A DNA stretch of 64,000 nucleotides, from the NCBI RefSeq assembly GCF_002161285.1, contig NZ_NFHH01000003.1, forward strand, positions 62,001 to 126,000, read 5' to 3'. Within the stretch, counting starts at the first letter, position 1. Every line of letters begins with the position of its first letter. Below, one piece after another: positions 51,320 through 60,016 of this stretch. The DNA comes from Blautia sp. An81. Lineage in GTDB: Bacteria > Bacillota > Clostridia > Lachnospirales > Lachnospiraceae. The notes beneath the pieces were generated by a model, which was not told the origin of the DNA, did no database searches, and saw only the letters and a list, made by a program, of their open reading frames with translations. Both the position numbers and the translations under genes were made by a program.

Positions 51320-52549
51320 ATGAAAAAAGCTGGGAAAATATGGATAATAGGAATTCTGATCTGCCTGGAGATAATTCTTCTTCCCTGGCAGGTCTATGGA
51401 GAAGAAGTTCAGGAGCCGGACAGCCTGTATGCCCTGTCTGCAGTGCTCATGGACGGTGATTCAGGAAGGGTACTCTTTGAAAAGAACGGGGAGGAACAGA
51501 GACCAATGGCCAGTACCACTAAAGTGATGACCTGTATTCTGGTACTGGAATCGGGAAGGACAGGGGAGACAGCCCAAACTTCTGCCTATGCCGCATCTAT
51601 GCCGGAAGTGCATATGGGAGCCAGAGAGGGCGAGAGTTATGGCGTCAGAGATCTTCTCTATGCCCTGATGCTGGAAAGTTACAATGACGCAGCGGTGATC
51701 CTGGCAGAGCATATCGGGGGAAGCACAGAAGGATTTGCAGATATGATGAACGAGAAAGCCAGGGAAATCGGCTGTGAGGATACATGGTTTATCACCCCCA
51801 ATGGCCTGGACGCCCAGGCAGAAACAGAAGAAGGGGTAAAGATACATTCTACCACAGCAGAAGATCTGGCCAGAATCCTTCGCTACTGCATAAGAGAATC
51901 TTCTGCCAGGGAAGAGTTTCTGGAAATTACCCGTACGCCGTCTTACACTTTTACAGACTCTTCAGGAAACAAAACCATCTCCTGCACCAACCACAATGCT
52001 TTTCTGAGCATGATGGAAGGGGCGTTGACGGGAAAAACGGGATTTACCGCAGATGCAGGCTACTGTTATGTAGGGGCTCTTGAGAGAGAGGGCAGGACTT
52101 TGATCGTGGCCCTGCTGGGCTGCGGCTGGCCTAACAATAAAAATTATAAATGGTCAGATACCAGAAAGCTGATGGAATACGGACTGGAAAACTATACCTG
52201 GCAGAGCTTTGCCCAGGCTGAACTTCCTCTGATTCCACAGTATCTGCCGGTAGAAAATGGACAGACGGAGATACTGGGAGTCCCGGCCCAGGTGGCGGTT
52301 TCCCTGGAGGAACTTTCTCAGGAAGAAGGAATGCTCATCAGGAAAGACGAAAAACTGGAGGCGGTTGTGGAGATAGAGCAGAGCCTTCAGGCACCGGTAA
52401 AAGAAGGAGAAAAAGCCGGAGAGATTTTATATCAGGTAAATGGTCAGACCTGGAAGACCAGGGAGATCCATACAGCGGCTTCTCTGGAAAAAATTGATTT
52501 TCCCTGGTGTCTGGAGGAGACCTTAAAGAGACTGGTATTTGCTCCATGA
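51320..52549 (+). CDS. D-alanyl-D-alanine carboxypeptidase (penicillin-binding)
   Basis: The 409-residue protein has a signal peptide, SxxK as MASTTKVMTCILVLESG, SxN as ESYNDAAVILAEHIGG and KTG as LTGKTGFTADAGYC. The C-terminal stalk from about residue 300 ends in an amphipathic stretch for membrane attachment. It trims peptidoglycan stems. It differs clearly from the 42990 enzyme, so these are separate paralogues rather than a recent duplication. Confidence 0.94.
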   Translation: MKKAGKIWIIGILICLEIILLPWQVYGEEVQEPDSLYALSAVLMDGDSGRVLFEKNGEEQRPMASTTKVMTCILVLESGRTGETAQTSAYAASMPEVHMGAREGESYGVRDLLYALMLESYNDAAVILAEHIGGSTEGFADMMNEKAREIGCEDTWFITPNGLDAQAETEEGVKIHSTTAEDLARILRYCIRESSAREEFLEITRTPSYTFTDSSGNKTISCTNHNAFLSMMEGALTGKTGFTADAGYCYVGALEREGRTLIVALLGCGWPNNKNYKWSDTRKLMEYGLENYTWQSFAQAELPLIPQYLPVENGQTEILGVPAQVAVSLEELSQEEGMLIRKDEKLEAVVEIEQSLQAPVKEGEKAGEILYQVNGQTWKTREIHTAASLEKIDFPWCLEETLKRLVFAP

Positions 52550-52592
52550 CCGTGATAAAATAGTTATAAAACTACGAATATAGGAGGAATGG

Positions 52593-53114
52593 ATGATGAA
52601 TGCAGCTATGGAAAATATTCTTACAAGAAGAAGTGTCAGAGCCTTTGAGGAGAAGGAAATCCCCAGAGAAGAACTGGAGCAGATTGCAAAAGCTGCGATC
52701 TATGCGCCAAGTGGACAGAACAAACAAACCTGGAAGATAACTGTAGTTACAGACCGGACTAAGATCCAGGCACTGGCAAAGGCTGTAGGAGAAAAACTGG
52801 GAAGAGAGGGGTATGATATGTACAGTCCGCAAGTCCTGGTAATCCCTTCCAATGACAGAGATAATCACCACTCTCAGGATGATAATGCCTGTGCTATGGA
52901 AAACATTATGCTGGCGGCCCATTCCTTCGGAATTGGTTCTGTTTGGATCAATCAGGTAAGAGATGTCTGCGACGTCCAGGAAGTGAGAGCTATTTTGAGA
53001 GGCTGGGAGATCCCGGACAATCATGTGATATTTGGAATCGCTGCCCTGGGATATGCGAAGACTCCTGTTACTCAGAATCCTGAGAAAAAAGGGCAGATAC
53101 ATTTTGTGGATTAA
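52593..53114 (+). CDS. Nitroreductase-family protein
   Basis: The 173-residue protein has the FMN-binding opening ILTRRSVRAFEEKEIPREEL with YAPSGQNKQTWKITVV, and the dimer segment NACAMENIMLAAHSFGIGSV. Nitroreductases transfer electrons from NAD(P)H through FMN to varied acceptors. TAGGAGG precedes the ATG. The next gene follows 13 bases later. Confidence 0.92.
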   Translation: MMNAAMENILTRRSVRAFEEKEIPREELEQIAKAAIYAPSGQNKQTWKITVVTDRTKIQALAKAVGEKLGREGYDMYSPQVLVIPSNDRDNHHSQDDNACAMENIMLAAHSFGIGSVWINQVRDVCDVQEVRAILRGWEIPDNHVIFGIAALGYAKTPVTQNPEKKGQIHFVD

Positions 53115-53127
53115 GGATAGAAACAAG

Positions 53128-53877
53128 ATGAAACCAATCATAATGGACTTTTCCGGCATCTACCGGGAAGAAAATTTTTTGAAAGAGGAAGAGGCTTTGT
53201 GGCTGGATTTTCGAAAGCTTCAGGGAGTAAACTGTTACTGTACCCAGGAGGCGGAGGATGAGATTAAAGAAAAGATTTACAGTCTGCCCTTTCAGGGAAT
53301 CCATTTTCTGGATTCCGGCAATTATCATTACCTTACAAAATTCTGGCTGGAGAAAATCCAGAAGCCTTTTTCCCTTCTGGTATTCGACAATCATACAGAT
53401 ATGCAGGAGGCAGCCTTTTTCGGGCTGCTTTCCTGCGGCAGCTGGGCTGGAGAGGTCCTGGAAAGCCATACATTCCTTTCCAGTATGTGTGTAGCAGGCC
53501 CTCCTGAAAAAGCCTTTGAAGAATATCATGGCCCAGGCAGGGAGAAACTGACCTGCATCAGCAGGGAAGAACTGTCGATAAAGGGAGAAAATCTCTTTCT
53601 GGAATTTCTGGAGACAAATAGAGACGTGCCTTTGTACATCTCTATAGATAAAGATGTTTTAAGAGAAGAGGATGCCAGGACCAACTGGGACCAGGGAGTG
53701 CTTTCTCTGGAACAACTTTTAAAATGGCTGGAACTGGCCTTTAAAAAAAGGAAAATCTTGGGAGTAGATATCTGTGGAGAAAATCCTCCGGATACAGCCA
53801 GGCCTCTTTCAGGAGAAGAGCTGAAGATTAATTCCCGGACAAACAGAGAACTGTTATCCTTTTTAAAAAATAAATAA
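53128..53877 (+). CDS. Arginase/ureohydrolase-fold protein
   Basis: The 249-residue protein keeps the metal motifs of ureohydrolases: FDNHTDMQ in place of the usual DAHxD, and SIDKDVLREED for SxDxDxxD. HFLDSGNYHYLTKF stands where the first metal His is expected. The family includes arginase and agmatinase. The substrate is unknown, and the motif changes place it among divergent members. The ATG at 53128 is chosen because homology begins with MKPIIMDFSGIYR. Confidence 0.8.
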   Translation: MKPIIMDFSGIYREENFLKEEEALWLDFRKLQGVNCYCTQEAEDEIKEKIYSLPFQGIHFLDSGNYHYLTKFWLEKIQKPFSLLVFDNHTDMQEAAFFGLLSCGSWAGEVLESHTFLSSMCVAGPPEKAFEEYHGPGREKLTCISREELSIKGENLFLEFLETNRDVPLYISIDKDVLREEDARTNWDQGVLSLEQLLKWLELAFKKRKILGVDICGENPPDTARPLSGEELKINSRTNRELLSFLKNK

Positions 53878-53892
53878 AAAAGCAAGTTATAC

Positions 53893-53922
53893 TTGACTAA
53901 TTTAATCTAGATTCGTTATAAT
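53893..53922 (+). promoter_or_regulatory. Promoter of the CODH-like cluster
   Basis: TTGACT (53893-53898) and TATAAT (53917-53922) are 18 bases apart. TAGGAGG precedes the ATG at 53961. Confidence 0.7.
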
Positions 53923-53960
53923 TTTAACATACAATTATTTACATAGGAGGAATTTAAGAA

Positions 53961-55844
53961 ATGAACCAGTGTTATGGATGCAATACCTGTGCCAGTGCGG
54001 ACAAGCCTTTGGAGGGATTTATCCGCAGCCTTCCCATGGAGACTTCTCATCACAGAGTAGAAGGACAGAGCACCAAATGCGGCTTCGGCCTTCAGGGTGT
54101 GTGCTGCCGTCTCTGCGCTAACGGCCCATGCCGGATCACACCAAAAGCTCCCAGAGGAATCTGCGGTGCTACTGCAGATGTTATCGTGGCAAGAAACTTC
54201 CTGCGGGCAGTTGCCAGCGGTTCCGGCTGCTATATCCACATTGTGGAGAATACAGCTCTGAACGTGAAGAAAACAGCAGAGATCAAGGGAGAGATCAAAG
54301 GTGAAAAATCCCTGGCAAAACTGGCAGAGATTTTTGGCGTACAGGGAACCGACAAGTGGGATACTGCAAAACAGGTAGCCCAGATGGTCCTGGACGATCT
54401 GTATAAACCGGAATACGAAAAAATGGAACTGGTGGAAAAAATGGCTTACGGCCCCAGATTTAAGAGATGGCAGGAACTGAATATCCTTCCCGGAGGAGCC
54501 AAAGGCGAAGTGTTCCATGGCGTGGTGAAATGTTCCACAAACCTGAATTCTGACCCTGTAGATATGTATACAGACTGCCTGAAACTGGGTATTTCCACAG
54601 GTATCTACGGACTGACACTGACAAACCTGCTGAACGACGTACTTTTAGGAGAACCGGAACTTCGCATGGCACCGGTAGGCCTTCGTGTGATTGACCCAGA
54701 TTATATCAACATTATGATCACAGGACATCAGCACACGATTTTCGTAGATCTTCAGGAGAGACTTACCTCCAAAGAAGCTGTTGCAAAAGCTCAGGCAGCA
54801 GGAGCCAAAGGCTTTAAGCTGGTTGGCTGTACTTGCGTGGGACAGGATCTTCAGCTTAGAGGCGCTCATTATACAGAAGTATTTGACGGCCATGCAGGAA
54901 ACAACTACACCAGTGAAGCTGTTCTTGCCACAGGCGGCATTGACGCTGTTCTTTCTGAGTTTAACTGTACTCTTCCAGGCATTGAGCCTATCTGTGATGA
55001 ACTGATGATCAAACAGATCTGTCTGGATGATGTAGCAAAGAAGGCCAATGCAGAGCTGAAACCTTTCAAATTTGAAGAGAGAGAAAAACAGAGCGAAGAG
55101 ATTATTGACGAGATCGTAGAAGCTTATAAAGCGAGAAGAGGCAAAGTAACCATGAATCTTCAGCCGGAACATGGAAACGACCACACTCTTACCGGTGTTT
55201 CCGAAGGTTCCTTAAAGGAATTCCTGGGAGGAAACTGGAAACCTCTTATCGACCTTATCGTATCCGGAGATATTAAAGGTGTTGCCGGCGTGGTAGGATG
55301 CTCCAACCTGACAGCAGGGGGCCATGACGTTCTTACAGTAGACCTGGTAAAAGAACTGATCTCCAGAGACATTATCGTTCTCACAGCAGGATGTTCTTCA
55401 GGGGGAATCGAAAACTGCGGTCTGATGACGCCGGAAGCAGCAAAACTGGCAGGACCAAAGCTCCGTGCAGTCTGCGAAAAACTGAATATTCCTCCAGTGC
55501 TGAACTTTGGTCCATGTCTGGCTATCGGACGTCTGGAAATCGTTGCCACAGAGCTGGCAGAAGCTCTGGGAATCGATATTCCTCAGCTTCCGCTGGTACT
55601 TTCTGCCGCACAGTGGCTGGAAGAGCAGGCTCTGGCAGACGGATGCTTCGGCCTGGCCCTGGGACTGCCCCTTCATTTAGGACTGCCGCCTTTCGTTACA
55701 GGAAGCGATCTGGCAGTGAAACTTCTTACGGAAGATATGAAGAGCCTTACCGGCGGACAGGTGATCATTAACCCGGACGCTAAGGCAAGTGCAGATATCC
55801 TGGAAAAGATCATTGAGGAGAAACGTGCAGGTTTAAATATTTAA
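53961..55844 (+). CDS. Divergent anaerobic carbon-monoxide dehydrogenase catalytic-subunit homologue (CooS-like)
   Basis: The 627-residue protein aligns over its length with Ni-Fe CO dehydrogenase. The D-cluster Cys pair (C40, C48) and B-cluster cysteines (C49, C52, C57, C68) are present. So are the C-cluster ligands His256, Cys292, Cys336, Cys447, Cys478 and Cys519, counterparts of His261, Cys295, 333, 446, 476 and 526 in Carboxydothermus CODH-II. By recalled alignment the catalytic Lys563 is Gln556, and the channel histidines 93, 96, 99 and 102 are Tyr91, Ile94, Asn97 and Leu100. An extra CxxCxxC (C4, C7, C10) starts the protein. A metal cluster is expected, but CO oxidation is uncertain. 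It leads a three-gene electron-transfer operon. Confidence 0.88.
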   Translation: MNQCYGCNTCASADKPLEGFIRSLPMETSHHRVEGQSTKCGFGLQGVCCRLCANGPCRITPKAPRGICGATADVIVARNFLRAVASGSGCYIHIVENTALNVKKTAEIKGEIKGEKSLAKLAEIFGVQGTDKWDTAKQVAQMVLDDLYKPEYEKMELVEKMAYGPRFKRWQELNILPGGAKGEVFHGVVKCSTNLNSDPVDMYTDCLKLGISTGIYGLTLTNLLNDVLLGEPELRMAPVGLRVIDPDYINIMITGHQHTIFVDLQERLTSKEAVAKAQAAGAKGFKLVGCTCVGQDLQLRGAHYTEVFDGHAGNNYTSEAVLATGGIDAVLSEFNCTLPGIEPICDELMIKQICLDDVAKKANAELKPFKFEEREKQSEEIIDEIVEAYKARRGKVTMNLQPEHGNDHTLTGVSEGSLKEFLGGNWKPLIDLIVSGDIKGVAGVVGCSNLTAGGHDVLTVDLVKELISRDIIVLTAGCSSGGIENCGLMTPEAAKLAGPKLRAVCEKLNIPPVLNFGPCLAIGRLEIVATELAEALGIDIPQLPLVLSAAQWLEEQALADGCFGLALGLPLHLGLPPFVTGSDLAVKLLTEDMKSLTGGQVIINPDAKASADILEKIIEEKRAGLNI

Positions 55845-55860
55845 AAGACAGGAGCCTAAG

Positions 55861-56307
55861 ATGAAGAGAATAATGATAGACGCCTCGAAATGCGACGGCT
55901 GCAAGAGCTGCTCCGTGGCATGTATGCAGGCCCACAGAAAAGATGAAGGCGATGTCTATACACTGGATCTCACAGACATTGCCAATGAGACCAGGAATTT
56001 TATCTATAAAAATCCTGATGGAAGTTATACTCCGGTGTTCTGCAGACACTGTGACCAGCCGGAGTGTGTCATGTCCTGTATGAGCGGCGCTCTTGCCAAA
56101 GACCCGGAAACAGGCCATGTACAGTACGATGAGAAGAAGTGCGGTTCCTGCTTTATGTGCGTGATGAACTGTCCTTACGGCGTACTGAAACCTGATGACA
56201 GCACCCGCAGCAAGGTGATCAAATGTGATTTCTGCATTGACAAGGGAGAAGATCCCAGCTGCGTAAAGGCCTGTCCAAAGCAGGCTATCTGGGTTGAGGA
56301 GGTGTAG
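55861..56307 (+). CDS. Four-cluster [4Fe-4S] ferredoxin (CooF/HycB-like)
   Basis: The 148-residue protein has four cysteine groups: CDGCKSCSVACMQAH, CRHCDQPECVMSC, CGSCFMCVMNCPYG and CDFCIDKG...CVKACPKQA. This is the electron-wiring subunit type found with CODH, hydrogenases and molybdopterin enzymes. It lies 16 bases after the CODH-like gene and 2 bases before the flavoprotein gene. It most likely carries electrons between them. Confidence 0.92.
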   Translation: MKRIMIDASKCDGCKSCSVACMQAHRKDEGDVYTLDLTDIANETRNFIYKNPDGSYTPVFCRHCDQPECVMSCMSGALAKDPETGHVQYDEKKCGSCFMCVMNCPYGVLKPDDSTRSKVIKCDFCIDKGEDPSCVKACPKQAIWVEEV

Positions 56308-56309
56308 AG

Positions 56310-57548
56310 ATGGAATATGTGATCTTAGGAGCAGGAGCAGCAGGCATTACTGCTGCAAAGACTATCCGGAAAGCAGACAAAAATGGAAAGATTACGGTGA
56401 TCTCTACAGATACTCAGGTACATTCCAGATGTATGCTCCACAAATATCTGAGCCATGAAAGAGATGCTGCAGGGATCAGCTTTGTGGATCCGGACTTTTT
56501 CGAGAAAAATCAGTTCACCTGGCTGCAGGGAAAAACCGTAAACCGCCTGGATACCCAGGGGAAAAAGGTTTATACCGACCAGGGAGATGAAGTAAGCTAT
56601 GACCGTCTTCTCATTGCCACAGGAGCAGAGAGCTTTATCCCACCGGTGGGAAATTTAAGAGAAGCTGAAAATGTTTTCGGACTCCGTCATTTAAGAGACG
56701 CCCAGGCTATTGATGAACTGGCAAAAAATGCTGAGAACATTGTGATCATCGGTTCCGGTCTGGTTGGCCTGGATGCAGCCTATGGTCTGATGGAGACTGG
56801 AAAGAAAGTATCCATTGTAGAGATGGCAGATCAGATCCTGCCCGTACAGCTTGATAAGACGGCGGCTTTTGAATATCAGAAACACTTTGAAGAAGCAGGA
56901 GCCCGGTTCTATCTGGGAAGAAAGGCTGCGGACACCATTATGGGAGAAGATAAGAACATTCATGAGATTGTCCTGGATAATGGAGAAAAGCTGGCCTGTG
57001 ACCTGATCATTGTGGCTGCCGGCGTCCGCTCTGCAGTTGCAGGAATGGAAGGAGAAGGGATCGTCATTGACCGTGGAATTAAGGTAGACGATTATCTTCA
57101 GACAGGAGCCGAAGGAGTATATGCGGCAGGTGATGTAACCGGCCTTTCCGGTATCTGGCCAAACGCTCAGAAGCAGGGAGAAACGGCGGCTCTGAATATG
57201 TGCGGTTCTCATGTAGAATACACAGACCGTTATGCCATTAAGAATACCATTAACTTCTTCGGACTGGTTTCTATGTGTGTAGGTGTGATCCTTCCTCAGG
57301 AGGGCGATGTGGTCATTGCCAGAGAGGATTCCAGAAACTACAAACGTGTAGTCCTTCGGGATGGAAAGGTAGTTGGCGTTCTTCTCCAGGGAGATATTTC
57401 CCACGGCGGAATCTGGCAGTATCTGATCAAAAATCAGATTTCCATATCCGGGATCCAGAAAGATATCTTTGACCTGAACTTCGGAGATTTCTATGGTATT
57501 AAGGACAATGGAGAATACCAGTGGAGAATGAAAGCCATAAGCAGATAA
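56310..57548 (+). CDS. FAD-dependent NAD(P)H oxidoreductase of the CODH cluster
   Basis: The 412-residue flavoprotein has the FAD dinucleotide loop EYVILGAGAAGITAAKTIRK, the NAD(P) loop IVIIGSGLVGLDAAYGLMET, and the second FAD motif EGVYAAGDVTGL. The C-terminal dimer domain is like that of nitrite-reductase or rubredoxin-reductase types. No redox CxxxxC pair is present. CODH, CooF and this flavoprotein recur as a three-gene set in clostridia, where they link the CODH to pyridine nucleotides. Confidence 0.92.
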   Translation: MEYVILGAGAAGITAAKTIRKADKNGKITVISTDTQVHSRCMLHKYLSHERDAAGISFVDPDFFEKNQFTWLQGKTVNRLDTQGKKVYTDQGDEVSYDRLLIATGAESFIPPVGNLREAENVFGLRHLRDAQAIDELAKNAENIVIIGSGLVGLDAAYGLMETGKKVSIVEMADQILPVQLDKTAAFEYQKHFEEAGARFYLGRKAADTIMGEDKNIHEIVLDNGEKLACDLIIVAAGVRSAVAGMEGEGIVIDRGIKVDDYLQTGAEGVYAAGDVTGLSGIWPNAQKQGETAALNMCGSHVEYTDRYAIKNTINFFGLVSMCVGVILPQEGDVVIAREDSRNYKRVVLRDGKVVGVLLQGDISHGGIWQYLIKNQISISGIQKDIFDLNFGDFYGIKDNGEYQWRMKAISR

Positions 57549-57586
57549 ACCGGATTACTGCGTCATTGCAAGTTGTTAAAGTGCCC

Positions 57587-57616
57587 TTGACAAAGCCGGC
57601 AAGGTTTCTGTATACT
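57587..57616 (+). promoter_or_regulatory. Promoter of the tyrS leader
   Basis: TTGACA (57587-57592) and TATACT (57611-57616) are 18 bases apart. Confidence 0.7.
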
Positions 57617-57622
57617 GGTCTT

Positions 57623-57911
57623 CGTAAATGAGAAAAGCGAAGATGGGAACAAGTAGTATGCAGAGAGACCTACAGAAAGGAGCCGGCAGATGAGAGGCCC
57701 AGGAGAACTGCAGTGCGAATACCTCCCGGAGCTTCACACCGAAAAGCAATGAGTAGGCTGTGACGTTTTGGTGTACGTTACAACACTTTGAGTATCGCGT
57801 AAGCTGTACTTGCAGAGGCAGGCAGTGTGAGCTGTCTGTGAATAAAGGTGGTAACACGGGAATCTATAAGCTCTCGTCCTTTTGTAACAGGAAGGACGGG
57901 GGCTTTTTATC
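57623..57911 (+). promoter_or_regulatory. T-box leader (tyrosine) of tyrS
   Basis: The T-box AAAGGTGGTAACACGGGAA begins at about 57844, followed by a terminator of CGTCCTT/AAGGACG (57874-57899) and GGGGCTTTTT. A TAC in GCGAATACC (57720-57722) is a good tyrosine specifier candidate. Uncharged tRNA-Tyr would allow read-through into tyrS. The downstream leader is unusually long because of the nested repeat at 57921-58180. Confidence 0.9.
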
Positions 57912-57920
57912 ATTGTGGGG

Positions 57921-58180
57921 ACTGCCCTGTAAAAGTTTTGCAGAATATTTACTATGTTTTCTTGAACAGTCTGGGGAGCTATCGCATTAAACAAAATCGA
58001 GAATATTTATGTATTTTATTGCTCAGTCTGCGCCGCTTTGAGCCTGCAGTCTCAAAGCTGTGCTCGACAAATTCGCATAAAATACATAAATATTCCTGAC
58101 ACATGTTTAATGCGACAACTCCTGCTCGACAAATTTGCAGAAAACATAGCAAATATTCTCTGTAATTCTTCGAGGGCAGT
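57921..58180. repeat. Outer palindromic element interrupted by copy B
   Basis: ACTGCCCT (57921-57928) and AGGGCAGT (58173-58180) form the ends. Inside, CAGAATATTTACTATGTTTT pairs with AAAACATAGCAAATATTCTC. The left arm reaches CAGTCTG and the right resumes at TGCTCGACAAATT, matching the core of the same element family. A complete second copy (57975-58122) sits between them. Confidence 0.75.
57975..58122. repeat. Dispersed palindromic element, copy B (nested)
   Basis: The ends GGAGCTATCGCATTAAAC and GTTTAATGCGACAACTCC pair at 16 of 18 positions. The inner arms GAGAATATTTATGTATTTT and AAAATACATAAATATTCCTG also pair, with CTTTGAG/CTCAAAG in the centre. It lies in the leader of tyrS, after the T-box terminator. 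Confidence 0.85.
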
Positions 58181-58308
58181 TGAAAATGATAAAAGTTTGT
58201 GAGCTGTTTATCGGACAGACGATAGCGTCCTTCAGAAAAAAGCAAAAACTGTGGCAGCTGTTATTTGTATACTGCCATGGTCAAGTAAAGAGAAAAGGAG
58301 AATCTAAG

Positions 58309-59532
58309 ATGAAAATTTATGAGGAATTGCAGGCCAGGGGGCTGATCGCACAGGTGACGGATGAAGAAGAGATCAGGGAATTGATCAACAACGGAAAGGC
58401 AACTTTTTATATCGGGTTTGACCCTACGGCGGACAGCCTTCATGTAGGGCATTTTATGGCTCTGTGTCTGATGAAGCGCCTTCAGATGGCGGGAAATAAG
58501 CCTATCGCTCTGATCGGCGGAGGCACCGGTTATATCGGGGATCCTTCCGGAAGATCGGATATGCGTTCTATGATGACAGCGGAGACTATTCAGCACAACT
58601 GTGACTGCTTTAAGAAACAGATGGAAAGATTCATTGATTTTTCTGATGGAAAAGCCCTTATGGTAAATAATGCAGAGTGGCTGTTAGATCTGAATTACAT
58701 TGACTTTTTAAGAGAGGTAGGCCCTCACTTCTCGGTAAACCGTATGCTTACTGCAGAATGCTATAAGCAGCGTATGGAGAAGGGCCTGAGCTTTCTGGAG
58801 TTTAACTATATGATCATGCAGAGCTATGATTTCTACATGCTGTATCAGAAATATGGCTGCAATATGCAGTTCGGCGGAGATGACCAGTGGAGCAATATGC
58901 TGGGCGGTACAGAACTGATCCGGAGAAAGCTGGGCAAGAACGCCTGTGCCATGACCATTACCCTTCTTCTGAATTCTGAGGGCAAAAAGATGGGCAAGAC
59001 CCAGTCCGGGGCTGTATGGCTGGATCCAAACAAGACCTCACCTTTTGACTTCTACCAGTACTGGAGAAATGTGGCAGACGCCGATGTGCTGAAATGTATC
59101 CGTATGCTGACCTTCCTTCCCCTGGAACAGATCGATGAGATGGATAAATGGGAAGGCAGCCAGTTAAATACGGCAAAAGAAATCCTGGCTTATGAGCTTA
59201 CAGAACTGGTTCACGGAACCGAAGAAGCCCAGAAGGCCCAGGAAGCGGCAAAGGCCCTGTTTACCAGTGGAAATGCAGCAAATATGCCTTCTGCCCAGAT
59301 TGAGGAGTCTGAGCTTACAGATGGAAACATCGACTTGATCTCCCTTCTGCACAAAAGCGGACTGGCTAATTCCCGTTCAGAGGCCAGAAGAGCTATTGAA
59401 CAGGGAGGCGTAGCCATTGACGGAGAAAAAATTACAGATATCAAATATCTGGTTCCAGGAGAAAAACTTCAGGGAGAGGGAATTGTCCTGAAAAAAGGAA
59501 AGAAGAACTTCCGGAAGATTACATTAAAATAA
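58309..59532 (+). CDS. tyrS: Tyrosyl-tRNA synthetase
   Basis: The 407-residue class I enzyme opens [20 protein letters not shown]. The HIGH-type motif is [11 protein letters not shown], the KMSKS-type motif is [10 protein letters not shown], and a C-terminal S4 RNA-binding domain carries [20 protein letters not shown]. It charges tRNA-Tyr. The start at 58309, after AAAAGGAG, is preferred; the in-frame extension to 58180 begins in the repeat region. It is controlled by the T-box leader about 400 bases upstream. Confidence 0.96.
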   Translation: MKIYEELQARGLIAQVTDEEEIRELINNGKATFYIGFDPTADSLHVGHFMALCLMKRLQMAGNKPIALIGGGTGYIGDPSGRSDMRSMMTAETIQHNCDCFKKQMERFIDFSDGKALMVNNAEWLLDLNYIDFLREVGPHFSVNRMLTAECYKQRMEKGLSFLEFNYMIMQSYDFYMLYQKYGCNMQFGGDDQWSNMLGGTELIRRKLGKNACAMTITLLLNSEGKKMGKTQSGAVWLDPNKTSPFDFYQYWRNVADADVLKCIRMLTFLPLEQIDEMDKWEGSQLNTAKEILAYELTELVHGTEEAQKAQEAAKALFTSGNAANMPSAQIEESELTDGNIDLISLLHKSGLANSRSEARRAIEQGGVAIDGEKITDIKYLVPGEKLQGEGIVLKKGKKNFRKITLK

Positions 59533-59557
59533 TAAAAGGTATTTTTGGAAAAAGCAG

Positions 59558-59704
59558 GGAGCTGTCACATTGATCAAATTCGGGAATATTTATACATTTT
59601 GCTGCTCAGCCTGCGCAGCTTTGAGCCTATAGTCTCAAAGCTGCGCTTGACAAATTCGCATAAAATCTATAAATATTCCTGATATATGTTAAACGAGACA
59701 GCTT
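59558..59704. repeat. Dispersed palindromic element, copy C
   Basis: GAGCTGTCACATTGATC and GTTAAACGAGACAGCTT form inverted ends. The inner arms GGGAATATTTATACATTTTG and AAAATCTATAAATATTCCTG pair, with CTTTGAG/CTCAAAG in the centre. It begins 26 bases after the tyrS stop. Confidence 0.83.
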
Positions 59705-60016
59705 CTTTTCTTTTGCAGAAAAGTGCAGGGAATTTTTGGCAAATCTGCCAGTTGTTTTTCGGATCTGATTGTAGTAGACTGAGAATCAGAGAGGCTGACA
59801 AATAACAAGTCTGTATCTGCATTTCATTTTTCAGCCGGAAAATACAGGATTTCTGATCTTTCATCATTTCACAGGTCTTTTTGCTTATCTATACTCTTTT
59901 TAAAAGAGATCTTTCAGATTCTGAAAAATTCCAGGGAAAATTTTTCTATCAGCCATATACTGCAAAAAAAGTATTCTCACCTTTGAGAAATGCACTGCAG
60001 ACGGAAAAGAGGTTTT
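59705..60016. other. Intergenic stretch without recognised features
   Basis: About 310 bases of AT-rich sequence between repeat copy C and the 60017 gene. Several short frames exist but none has a ribosome site. A TATACT near 59891 could belong to a promoter for the next gene, but I see no good -35. Confidence 0.4.

Noticed and set aside
57734-58245. Several short frames in the tyrS leader
   Set aside because: They cover the T-box and nested repeats; none has a ribosome site and their order changes between repeat copies.
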